Part shown: positions 42,400-51,311 of the stretch, piece by piece
Layout of the letters: each line of letters starts with the position of its first letter
How positions within the stretch are numbered: the first letter of the stretch is position 1
Origin: an uncultured Bacteroidales bacterium
GTDB taxonomy: Bacteria > Bacteroidota > Bacteroidia > Bacteroidales > Muribaculaceae
Assembly (NCBI GenBank): GCA_902781045.1
Contig: CACZHT010000013.1
Coordinates: 1 to 64,000, forward strand
DNA: 64,000 nt
Direction of reading: 5' to 3'
The notes under the pieces: model-generated
Told to the model about the DNA's origin: nothing
Seen by the model: the letters and a program-made list of their open reading frames with translations, nothing else
Database searches by the model: none
Made by a program: the position numbers and the translations under genes

Positions 42400-45300
42400 T
42401 TATCGCCTGTAGTATCTTCTGCTAAAGGCACGTGGGTTCTGCCTGAAGTGTCTCCGCTGTGTCAAGAAACGATTCCGTTGCATATTCATGCCATAATTGC
42501 CCTTGAAAGTAGTTACTATTGGAAGTTGCAATTGAGGATGGGTGTATCTACTGAGATTTGGGACTGACCCTGAAAGAACTTCGCCGACACCCTCGCCGAG
42601 TGACTGCAGCGAATTTCCTAGCAGACTACTTTGGGTTGCCCCCCAAAGCTCACTCGCGATTACATTGGCATTAATGGTTCCACCTTCAAAAGCGAGATTG
42701 CCTACATTTGTTATCGCATCAGAATATGCATCATTAAGAACATTGCCTACAAATTGCTGCATACCTGTCAACTTAGAGGATTGATCAATTTTACCTCCCA
42801 AAAACTGAGAGACTCCAGCTATACCAGCATTAAAAGCCACCTTGCCCGAACTAGTATTATTTACAGAGAATGTATTACATTCTTCATCATAATAGGTTTC
42901 CCAACCTGCAAAGTTGGCAGCTAACAGACCTCCGTATAGAGGATTCACCATAGTTGCACCTGTGGTGAGGCCTCCTTTGACGGCAGCATACATAGCCTTT
43001 TTAGATGACGTGTTGGCAACACTGAATTTCCCATCCTTATAATAAGTACTCCATGCGGCAATATTTGCCGCAACCAGTGAACCAATGACGATAGTAGTGG
43101 TGATGACGATTTCTCCACTGGGGTCAATAGCAATGGTCGAAGCATTATTGGCATATTGCATGTCATTCATGCCATCAACATACATTAGAGGGTCTTTTTG
43201 CATGAACCTGCCAATGATTGGGTGTAATGACCTTGCGCGATAATGATAAATGCCAGCCGCTGCATCATATTCCCGGCCGGTAAAGAGTATGTCATTGCCT
43301 ATAGAGGATTGAGGCAAGATACTGCCATCAGCGGCAACGAATGTCGGTGTGCCATAGGCATCATAGTCCACACGCTCTACTGTTGAACCTGTGTCGTCTG
43401 TCATAGCCATTGTTGAACCGAGGTGGTTGGTGTGATAATAGTGGGTGTTATTGAGCTTGCGCACCTGTAGAGCATCATCGATGCTGTTGCCAAAGAGATA
43501 AGATGTGGTCAAGCCATCTGTCACTGATTCAACTACCTGATCTCCCATATAGTAGAAAGACGTGTTGTCCCGTGCTATGCGCCGACCTAGAGCATCGTAC
43601 TTGTAAGTTATGCCTGTGTTATCTATGCCGACAAGCTTGCTGTTGAAATTATAGTCGTAAGTGTGGGTTTCATCGTTAAGCAAATTGCCATTGCCGTCGT
43701 AGTGTGGAGTGAAGTTGAGTCCACCTGTGACGTTCGTGTATGCATTCACATTGTTTGAAGTATAAGATGTGGTGACACCATTTTCAATGACGCGTAAGCG
43801 GTTGCCTACAGGATCAAATACATAAGAGTTGTCCACCGAAGTACCCCGCTTGAAACTTGTCAGTTGCGAAATCACGTCATAGCCATAGCTCTCGGTTCGA
43901 GTAGGATATAACAGGTCTTTACGCTCAGTGAGATTGCCTGCGGCATCGTAGCTATACTGTAGACGAAGTACATCACGGTTGTCACTTATCTGTGACAACC
44001 ACCCGTTGGGATTGTATGAGTAATCTGTTGTAATGCCATTGGCATAGCTTTGACTTGTCTTTTGCCCGGCTGCATTATAGTTCATGCTTACCACTTCTTC
44101 TCCATTCTGGAGAATGCTGGTTATGAGGTTGCGGGCATTGAGTTGCTCCACCACTCTCATCCCACTAGGATAGGTCAGCGTACGTTTTCCTCCAGACACA
44201 TCATAGGCATAGCTTGTAACTTTGCCGTTCAGTGTCTCGCTCAAGAGACGATTGGCACGGTCATAGACGAAGCTCACCTCAGCATCCTTATTGGTGGCAG
44301 TGAGCATTCGATTGATGGCATCATAGGTGTAGGTGTCGGTTGAACCATCGGGATAAACTTTACAAGTTAGTTGTCCTAGAGGGCTGTATTGGTATTTAAA
44401 CTCGTTTCCGGCTCGGTCGGTCGAGGCTACAACATGCCCCAACACGTCATAGTTGAACTGCAGCGATGCCCCGTTGGCAAAGGTGACTACAGTGTTGCGA
44501 TTCAATGCGTCATAGCTATAGCTTGTTGCATTGCCCTTGGCATCTGTTGTCTTGATTAGATTGCCATTGGCATCATATTCATACCTCGTTTGGCAATTAA
44601 GCGCATTTGTGATACTGAGACGCTGGTTGACAGAGTTGTAGGTTGATGTTGTGGTATTCCCCTTAGCATCAATGACCGCTAGCAAGTTGTTGTTGAGGTC
44701 ATACTCATACTTTGTCGTGGCTCCCGAAGGCAAGGTCTCTGATGTGCAGCGGTTCAGCGCATCAAAGTTGTAGCTCACCGTGCAGTCAAGACCATCAGTC
44801 AGTGTGAGAATATTGCCATTATTGTCGTAGGTGTACTTGGCAATGACACCCAAATTGTCAGATATCTGTTCGATGCGATCCATCACATCATAGTCGTAGG
44901 TGATTGTATTGCCGTTGGGCTGGAAAACTGCCACTAGATTGCCTTTGGTGTCATAATCATAACTTGTGGTCTCACCAGCGGCATTAGTTTCAGAGAGAAG
45001 TTCGCCTTGCACGTTCCAGGAGTAGGAATGCTCATAGCCCATGGGGTCAGTCAGGGAGGTCACATTTCCTCGTCCATCGTAGGTGTAGGTATAAACACCC
45101 CCTTGAAGGTCGGTATGTGTACAGATATTTCCCAATGCGTCGTAAGAGAATGCCCTAATTTGGTTTTTAGCATTCCTTATGCGGACAACATTTCCAACTT
45201 TGTCCCAACTGATAGCTGAGATATTACCTAGAGCATCAGTCCTTGAGACAATCATGTTGTTCTTGTCGTAGGTAAGAAACGTAGTGTTGCCGTGCGGGTC

Positions 45301-46653
45301 TGTGACCGAGGTGACATTTCCAAAGTCATCGTAGGAATAAGTTGTGACACTGCCCGCAGCATCCATGAAGCTTATTAAATCTCCTTGGTCGTTATATGTC
45401 ATGCGCGACACATTGCCATTAGCATCGGTTGAGGTGATGAGCCAGCCAAATTCGTTATAGGTGTTTGCGAGCCGATAGCCCAGTGGACCGTCTGTGGAGA
45501 TGAGGTCACCTTGGGGATTGTATGAGAAGTGGTAAGAGTTCCCGTTCTTGTCTTGGAACGATGTGATCTGATTGAACACCGGGTCGTACGTGTACCGCTC
45601 AGTATGTCCAAGTGCATCAGTCAGCGACAGCATGTTGCCTCGGTCATCGTAGGTATAGGTGGTGACATGGCCGTTGGCATCGGTGAGCTTGATGACATTG
45701 TCGTCCTCGTCATATTCCATCTTGGACTGGATGCCGCAGCACAGCCCCACCTTCTCGATGACGCGTCCTTTGTCGTCCCAGCGATAGTAGGAGTATTGGT
45801 TCTGCGGCTCGGTGTAGTCGACGAAGACCGTCTTGTCACCGTCGTAGCGGATGGACTTGTCGCTGACTTCGGTCTTCAGGCGGCTCACCATGTTTGACGC
45901 GTTGTAGTAAATGTTGGTCTTGTGGCCCTCGGCATCGGTGATCTCGTCGATATGGTTCAGGCGGTCGTAGGCATACAGTGTAGTGTAGCCCATAGCATCA
46001 GTGCGGCGAGTCAGGCGCTTCTTGCTGTCGTAGGCGTAGGTGATGCTGCCGTTGTGGAACGATGCCGATGCACGGGTCAGCAATTTGTTGCTGTACTCCA
46101 ACGTGATGGTATGCCCCACGGCATCCTGAATCTGCGTGAGCATGGAGTCCGGGCTGTAGGTCAATGTTGTCCGGTTGCCGTGACGGTCGGTCTGGGCTGT
46201 CAGTTTCTTGTGTCTGGCATCGGCAAACTCGTATTTCTCACCGGTCTTCTCGGTGAGCGTATACTTGTCGCCATCGAGCGTCAGGGTGCTGAACACACCG
46301 GCAGGGGCTTCAAACTCGTCACCAAATCGGGTGTAGGTGTCGGTGCGCCCGTCGCCTGTCTCGATGGTCACGTCGCCGTTCTCCTCCACCTTGTAGCGCA
46401 TCTCATAGCCCAGCGAGAAGCCGAGGCCATAACCATAATTAGTCTCATTGGCCGAACTGTTGTAGTAGAATCGCAGTTGCATGGGCATGGCCGAGTTTTG
46501 CGTTTCCATGTCGGTCTGGCCGAAGAACAGGACTCCATTGTAGCTGTTCACCCACAGTCCGTTAGGACCGGCAATCTTGGGTTGAGTCATGTTTTGGGCA
46601 CGCAGAGGCAGCAGCCACACAAAACATAATAGTATGATAATTAGTTTCTTCAT
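42400..46653 (-). CDS. exported RHS-repeat protein with distinct C-terminal tip
   Basis: 1417 residues from the ATG at 46653, giving a signal peptide (MKKLIIILLCFVWLLPLRAQ). Residues about 130-1130 are YD/RHS repeats (YDALGRRIARD, YDANGNLIKTTDAKGNATSY and many more) that form a shell-like cage in known structures. The RHS core motif (YHYRARSLHPIIGRFMQKDP) ends at about residue 1160. The last 250 residues are unrelated and encoded by more AT-rich DNA: small hydrophobic segments (VIGSLVAANIAAWSTYY, repeated as GGLLAANFAGWETYYD) and a basic tail (RRHFRQNPRAFSRRYYRR). In RHS systems this tip is the toxin. No obvious immunity gene lies just downstream. Third gene of the operon. Confidence 0.88.
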   Translation of the reverse strand: MKKLIIILLCFVWLLPLRAQNMTQPKIAGPNGLWVNSYNGVLFFGQTDMETQNSAMPMQLRFYYNSSANETNYGYGLGFSLGYEMRYKVEENGDVTIETGDGRTDTYTRFGDEFEAPAGVFSTLTLDGDKYTLTEKTGEKYEFADARHKKLTAQTDRHGNRTTLTYSPDSMLTQIQDAVGHTITLEYSNKLLTRASASFHNGSITYAYDSKKRLTRRTDAMGYTTLYAYDRLNHIDEITDAEGHKTNIYYNASNMVSRLKTEVSDKSIRYDGDKTVFVDYTEPQNQYSYYRWDDKGRVIEKVGLCCGIQSKMEYDEDDNVIKLTDANGHVTTYTYDDRGNMLSLTDALGHTERYTYDPVFNQITSFQDKNGNSYHFSYNPQGDLISTDGPLGYRLANTYNEFGWLITSTDANGNVSRMTYNDQGDLISFMDAAGSVTTYSYDDFGNVTSVTDPHGNTTFLTYDKNNMIVSRTDALGNISAISWDKVGNVVRIRNAKNQIRAFSYDALGNICTHTDLQGGVYTYTYDGRGNVTSLTDPMGYEHSYSWNVQGELLSETNAAGETTSYDYDTKGNLVAVFQPNGNTITYDYDVMDRIEQISDNLGVIAKYTYDNNGNILTLTDGLDCTVSYNFDALNRCTSETLPSGATTKYEYDLNNNLLAVIDAKGNTTTSTYNSVNQRLSITNALNCQTRYEYDANGNLIKTTDAKGNATSYSYDALNRNTVVTFANGASLQFNYDVLGHVVASTDRAGNEFKYQYSPLGQLTCKVYPDGSTDTYTYDAINRMLTATNKDAEVSFVYDRANRLLSETLNGKVTSYAYDVSGGKRTLTYPSGMRVVEQLNARNLITSILQNGEEVVSMNYNAAGQKTSQSYANGITTDYSYNPNGWLSQISDNRDVLRLQYSYDAAGNLTERKDLLYPTRTESYGYDVISQLTSFKRGTSVDNSYVFDPVGNRLRVIENGVTTSYTSNNVNAYTNVTGGLNFTPHYDGNGNLLNDETHTYDYNFNSKLVGIDNTGITYKYDALGRRIARDNTSFYYMGDQVVESVTDGLTTSYLFGNSIDDALQVRKLNNTHYYHTNHLGSTMAMTDDTGSTVERVDYDAYGTPTFVAADGSILPQSSIGNDILFTGREYDAAAGIYHYRARSLHPIIGRFMQKDPLMYVDGMNDMQYANNASTIAIDPSGEIVITTTIVIGSLVAANIAAWSTYYKDGKFSVANTSSKKAMYAAVKGGLTTGATMVNPLYGGLLAANFAGWETYYDEECNTFSVNNTSSGKVAFNAGIAGVSQFLGGKIDQSSKLTGMQQFVGNVLNDAYSDAITNVGNLAFEGGTINANVIASELWGATQSSLLGNSLQSLGEGVGEVLSGSVPNLSRYTHPQLQLPIVTTFKGNYGMNMQRNRFLTQRRHFRQNPRAFSRRYYRR

Positions 46654-46667
46654 CGTTTCCAGTTTGA

Positions 46668-49600
46668 TCATTTCACAATATATAATTCTAGATGACACAA
46701 TCCCGCTTCATGTTGCTTGAAGTAGCAAGAGAAAGTTCCTTGCGTTCCGGGTGGAATCGTTATGAATCCACGACTGTCGCCCATTCCTTTAGGCTTCAAG
46801 GATATGACGCTTTCGTGCTTGTTCAAGTCTGCAATACTGATTGCCACATCACCGCCATCGCTTGCAAATAGCAACTCTCTGACCACAATGTCTGTGTTGC
46901 CGCCATTTGCGTACGATATGGTGACAGGAACAGGACTCTCAATGCGATTCCAATGCGGCGCATCGATTTTTACGCCCAAGTTCACATTGATGCCCGGCAC
47001 TACCCTGAATCCTTCGGGCAATGTGGCCTGTGTGCCATTGGGGAGCTCTGAAATCACGTCATAGTTGCCTGGCTCAGCGTCATGCAGATTAAAGGTGACT
47101 CTTGAGTAGGTTTGGTCATAGAAGGTGATGGCTTCGGCGGGAATCAATTTGTGTTCTTGAGCCAAGCGGAAGTCCATGATGCTGTCGAACATGGCTCCAT
47201 GAATCTCAGTGGAAATCCACCCGTCTGCGCCACCCTCGCGGATGCTGAGTGTCGTCGCACCAAAGTGCACTTCCCTCGCAGTGAGTGTCATGATGGTTTC
47301 TTCCAGAGACTGCTCGGCGTCAATCACAAACTCATTCAGGCTGCGGCTGACCGCGGCATTGTCCTGAGCGAGGATATAGTAATTGCCCTCCTTCACGTCG
47401 GGGATGAGCAATTCCTGCTCACTTGCCTCGATGTCGGCGGCCGAGCGCTCGTATCGAGCGGTGGAGGGCACCGCATCGAAGGCTTCGTACAGTCCGGCCG
47501 TTGAGTTCTCAGGAGTGGTCAGATACACCCCGATTGTGCTTCCGGTCAATCCGGCATGCAGCGGCATTTTGTATAATCCCGATGTGTTGACGGTCAGCGA
47601 TGAACCGAGTTCAAGGGTATAGAAGGCCACATCGGTTGCCGAGCGAGAGGCCGCTTGGTTGTTGGTGTAGTCGTTCTCGGCAATGGCATGAGTGGAGTTG
47701 GTGCGCACAATCAAGTAGTAGCTGCCTTCGGGCATATTGGTGATGCGACCAGTCACTGAGCGTGTCATCTCTGTGCCGGGTTCTAGGTTCACCTCGCCGG
47801 TGGCCACGCCCACCATCACGTCGTTCTCATCCCAGGTGTTGTCTTTCGACATATACAGCACGTCGCGCAACGTGCCTCTTGCCGCAAATGCGCCCTGGTT
47901 GATGATGTCGTAGGTGATGGTGACAGGTTCGCCTGCCATGACACGAGAGCCAATCGACACGTTGTTGATGGCAAGGTCAGCGGGAGTGTCGCTCTGGTCC
48001 TCGACATACACTGTCAGAGCCGCTTGATTGTTGTCACGGGTTTTCTCGACCAGGGCCGACGTGCCATCGCTCACCACATAGAGTTTGTAGTAGCCCTTCA
48101 TTGATGCCGGTATGTTCACTTCGGCCACCAGCGGGTAAGATTCGTCTATGGCCAATTTGCCCACATGAATCTTGCTTCCCAGCTTGACGGCATGGTTCAC
48201 ATCGAGCGTTTGTTCCTCTGTCAGATAGAAGATGTCGGTCCACTTGTCTTTGTGCGTCTTGTCATCACCGATGTTTGTGATGGTGGCGGTGATGGTCGCT
48301 TTCTGTCCGCCTCGCCAGGTCTCGCCGCTTGACAGATTGGAGATTACAAGGTCGGCCAGTGGCGACTGGTGTGCGGTGAACGACTGACAGGCAATGTTGT
48401 CGTCGGTGGACATCTCCTCCACGTTTGAGGTGTTTGCCTTTACAATAACATAGCGAGTACCCATCACGTCATCGTCAAGTTCAATGGTCGCGGTCATCCT
48501 TTCGCTGCCGCCTTTTGCCAAATCGCCGGAGGACACCACTACCATTTGTTTGTCGGTACGGTCAAAAGTTGCGTCGGTAGACAAACAAACCTCGCAAGCC
48601 ACTTTTCCGCCATCCCACTGCCCGGTATTGGAGAGTGTCCAAGACACCTCGGTCGGTTCGGAGGTGTTCACAACCGATGGAACTGAGAGCTCGGTTACTA
48701 CAAAGTTGGGCAGATTGCCATCGACGAAGATGGGAAACTTCTTTTCGTTGTCATTAAAAATCTTTTCGTTCAGGGCCTTGTCACGGTTGATTGTCACATA
48801 GATGTAGCACTGCCCGCCTTGCATGTTGTCGGGAATGGTGACAGTCACTTGGGCATCGGCGGTGGCTCCTGACACCAGCCCTGACAGGCCGGGGAGAGTG
48901 CCTGTCACAGCCAGGGGCATGGCTGTCGCATCGAGGCGATTGCTCTTTGAGATAAACAGTTCTTGCGCCACGTCCTTATCGATTGTGACAGACCCCGTGT
49001 TCTTCACGGTATATGAGAGAGAGACACTCTGGCCGGGCGCGGCGGACGATGCCACTTGCAGGGACGACAGGGTGAGGTTCGTTCCACTGACCATTGCCTC
49101 GCTTGGATTGTCCGCAAAGACAAATTCCTTGGCCATGGAATTGGATGTGTTGTTTTCAGTGCTTGTCTCTGACAGGCTGTTGGTGACATTCGTTTTCACC
49201 AAGACATAGCGTGTGCCATTCAACGAGCTGTTCTTGGGTATGGTGATGTTGGCACGCAGAAGCTTTTCGGCACCGGCCATTAGCGAAACCGTGTTGGTCG
49301 CTTTGTCCAGTTCGACGGGACTTACTCCTGCGGCATTTGCCGCGGCATAGAAACCGTCGGTGATTGACACGTTCTGAATGTCGGCGGTTCCTACGTTCTT
49401 CACTTTCCATGCCACGGCGACAGTTGTGCCGGTGGATAAAGTCTCTTCGGAGATGGAAACAAGCTCTACCGCCAGGTCGGCATTGGCCAACTCAATGGCC
49501 CCGGACATAATGACATTGTTGTTCTCGCCGTCATACTCCAGCACGGCATCATCGGCATCCACCATGACATATATATAATAGGTGCCGGGGGGCAAATCCT

Positions 49601-51299
49601 TGACATTCGCTGAACATTGTGCGCTATAGTTGTCGCCCTCATATCGGTAATTGCCGTTTTCAGCCTTGTAAGTGCCCTGGCGGGAGACCTGTCCAATCTG
49701 TCTGGCGGAGTCGTCAAGCCCTGTGCCACTTGGCGAAATGAAAATCTTGTCAACCCAGGAATTAGAGTAGGGAACACCCGGTCCAATATTGCGGACAGAA
49801 TAATTCACGTCAAACGCCTTGCCTGACGAGACCTGAGACGGCACCACCAGGTTGTATGCCTCAAAGTCGGCGGTCGGGGTGAGCAGTGTGTTGATCAGTG
49901 TGGTGGCACCTTTGTTGTTCTCGATGTTAGCAAGCTCGTAGACTTTATCGTTCACGTCTACATCCACCACGAAATAAGTGTCGCCATACCACTCGTATGG
50001 GATAGTCACTGTGAACTCGTCGGTGGTCGTCGCATTTTCGCTCAACTCAAGCTGCATCGAGTGCGACGAGAGTCTGTAAATCTTGTCGCCGGTCAAGTCG
50101 GGCGTATTGCTGAGGTAGACGACATTGTCGACTGTTGTTCGTTGAATGTCGGCTCCGCCTTTGTTTGCGATGGTCGCGGTCACTTTCACAGTCTTGCCCG
50201 AATAGAACATGCTGCTTGACGCCAGTCCGGCATTGCTGATGGGTGAAGGCGTTGTGCCGGTGTTGCTGTTGTCAACGACGGCGACAACCGTGGGCACTTG
50301 GATGTCGGGCAATGGCGGCACTTGAATGTCAATACGCTTGTAGAAGAAATTGTCACTCTTTCCGTCGGTCTCGTTTTCTTCGGCCACGGTAACATACGAG
50401 GAGCTGTTTCCTTGCCCGGTCAAGAAACCGTATGCCGAATTGTCTGGGTCGTAGGGTATCGGTGCAGTGCCATCGGTAGATGTAAAATCTATTCCGTTGA
50501 CACCGAACATATTGCTCTGGACCACCAAGTCGTAGTTGCCATAGACCCGCTCGTCAAGTGTGACATTGACGGTGTTCTCATACGACTCGCCCGGCGACAA
50601 AGCTGAGATGTTGTCAACAGTTGCCAGTCGCTTGCTGCCGTCCATTGAAGTGCCGACCTCAATGTTGGGTACTAGCCAAATGTAATCTTTCCATTGTTTG
50701 TCGGTCGCATCGCCACCATCGTTGCGCACTCGCCAGGTGACGGTCATCGGCTTGCCGGCGATGGGCGTGGAGCAATCAACTGAGGTCACATGCAGATTGG
50801 GCAGTCTCTTGATGGAGATGGCTCCATCGATGGCTTGGTCCAACACATTTTGTCCGGCGACATCGCTCAGGGTCACGTCGCTCAGGGGCATCGGATATTC
50901 GGTGCCCACATTGAGGTTTCCGACTGTAGCGTTGAATGTCAACAAAGTCCCCGTTTGCCCGTTCAACGCAGCATTTGTGGGAGAGTAGACCATCACCATA
51001 TAGGCATTGCCACCCACCGACCGCAGGACCACAACATGGTCGGTGGTGCGGGCAGTGAGTCTTACGCTTCGTTCCTCAATGGCAACACCACTAGGCATCG
51101 TGACGGTGAACTGAACCGCAACGACATCGGCCGTGTTGCTGAGTTCAACCGGGATGGTGACGGTGGATGACGGAGGGGTCACAATCTTGGGCAAACTTAA
51201 CGTATTGGATTCCTGAGCTGCTGCCACGACATGTGTGAACAACATCAGCAACAGCAGCGTTTTCAAATATATTCGAGTCATAGTCATAATATGTTTCAT
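46668..51299 (-). CDS. giant CARDB-repeat surface protein with N-terminal cohesin-like domain
   Basis: 1543 residues with a signal peptide (YLKTLLLLMLFTHVVAAAQ). The first 130 mature residues (VTIPVELSNTADVVAVQFTVTMPSG ... LLTFNATVG) look like a cohesin-type beta-sandwich. Then at least eight CARDB-like Ig repeats follow, each beginning PDLVVTELSVP, ADLAVELVSI or similar and containing V-x-W-x-V-x-N-x-G (VTWRVRNDGGDAT, VAWKVKNVGTADI, VSWTLSNTGQWDG). No typical T9SS tail is seen at the C-terminus. It begins 12 nt after the previous gene's stop and ends 14 nt before the RHS start, a tight operon. Probable role: stalk or scaffold displaying or binding the RHS protein. Confidence 0.82.
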   Translation of the reverse strand: MKHIMTMTRIYLKTLLLLMLFTHVVAAAQESNTLSLPKIVTPPSSTVTIPVELSNTADVVAVQFTVTMPSGVAIEERSVRLTARTTDHVVVLRSVGGNAYMVMVYSPTNAALNGQTGTLLTFNATVGNLNVGTEYPMPLSDVTLSDVAGQNVLDQAIDGAISIKRLPNLHVTSVDCSTPIAGKPMTVTWRVRNDGGDATDKQWKDYIWLVPNIEVGTSMDGSKRLATVDNISALSPGESYENTVNVTLDERVYGNYDLVVQSNMFGVNGIDFTSTDGTAPIPYDPDNSAYGFLTGQGNSSSYVTVAEENETDGKSDNFFYKRIDIQVPPLPDIQVPTVVAVVDNSNTGTTPSPISNAGLASSSMFYSGKTVKVTATIANKGGADIQRTTVDNVVYLSNTPDLTGDKIYRLSSHSMQLELSENATTTDEFTVTIPYEWYGDTYFVVDVDVNDKVYELANIENNKGATTLINTLLTPTADFEAYNLVVPSQVSSGKAFDVNYSVRNIGPGVPYSNSWVDKIFISPSGTGLDDSARQIGQVSRQGTYKAENGNYRYEGDNYSAQCSANVKDLPPGTYYIYVMVDADDAVLEYDGENNNVIMSGAIELANADLAVELVSISEETLSTGTTVAVAWKVKNVGTADIQNVSITDGFYAAANAAGVSPVELDKATNTVSLMAGAEKLLRANITIPKNSSLNGTRYVLVKTNVTNSLSETSTENNTSNSMAKEFVFADNPSEAMVSGTNLTLSSLQVASSAAPGQSVSLSYTVKNTGSVTIDKDVAQELFISKSNRLDATAMPLAVTGTLPGLSGLVSGATADAQVTVTIPDNMQGGQCYIYVTINRDKALNEKIFNDNEKKFPIFVDGNLPNFVVTELSVPSVVNTSEPTEVSWTLSNTGQWDGGKVACEVCLSTDATFDRTDKQMVVVSSGDLAKGGSERMTATIELDDDVMGTRYVIVKANTSNVEEMSTDDNIACQSFTAHQSPLADLVISNLSSGETWRGGQKATITATITNIGDDKTHKDKWTDIFYLTEEQTLDVNHAVKLGSKIHVGKLAIDESYPLVAEVNIPASMKGYYKLYVVSDGTSALVEKTRDNNQAALTVYVEDQSDTPADLAINNVSIGSRVMAGEPVTITYDIINQGAFAARGTLRDVLYMSKDNTWDENDVMVGVATGEVNLEPGTEMTRSVTGRITNMPEGSYYLIVRTNSTHAIAENDYTNNQAASRSATDVAFYTLELGSSLTVNTSGLYKMPLHAGLTGSTIGVYLTTPENSTAGLYEAFDAVPSTARYERSAADIEASEQELLIPDVKEGNYYILAQDNAAVSRSLNEFVIDAEQSLEETIMTLTAREVHFGATTLSIREGGADGWISTEIHGAMFDSIMDFRLAQEHKLIPAEAITFYDQTYSRVTFNLHDAEPGNYDVISELPNGTQATLPEGFRVVPGINVNLGVKIDAPHWNRIESPVPVTISYANGGNTDIVVRELLFASDGGDVAISIADLNKHESVISLKPKGMGDSRGFITIPPGTQGTFSCYFKQHEAGLCHLELYIVK

Positions 51300-51311
51300 C
51301 GGTTTAATGCT

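Noticed and set aside
48034..49410. Short arginine/histidine-rich frames inside the CARDB-repeat gene
   Set aside because: They are alternate frames of a long real gene and show no independent starts or motifs.
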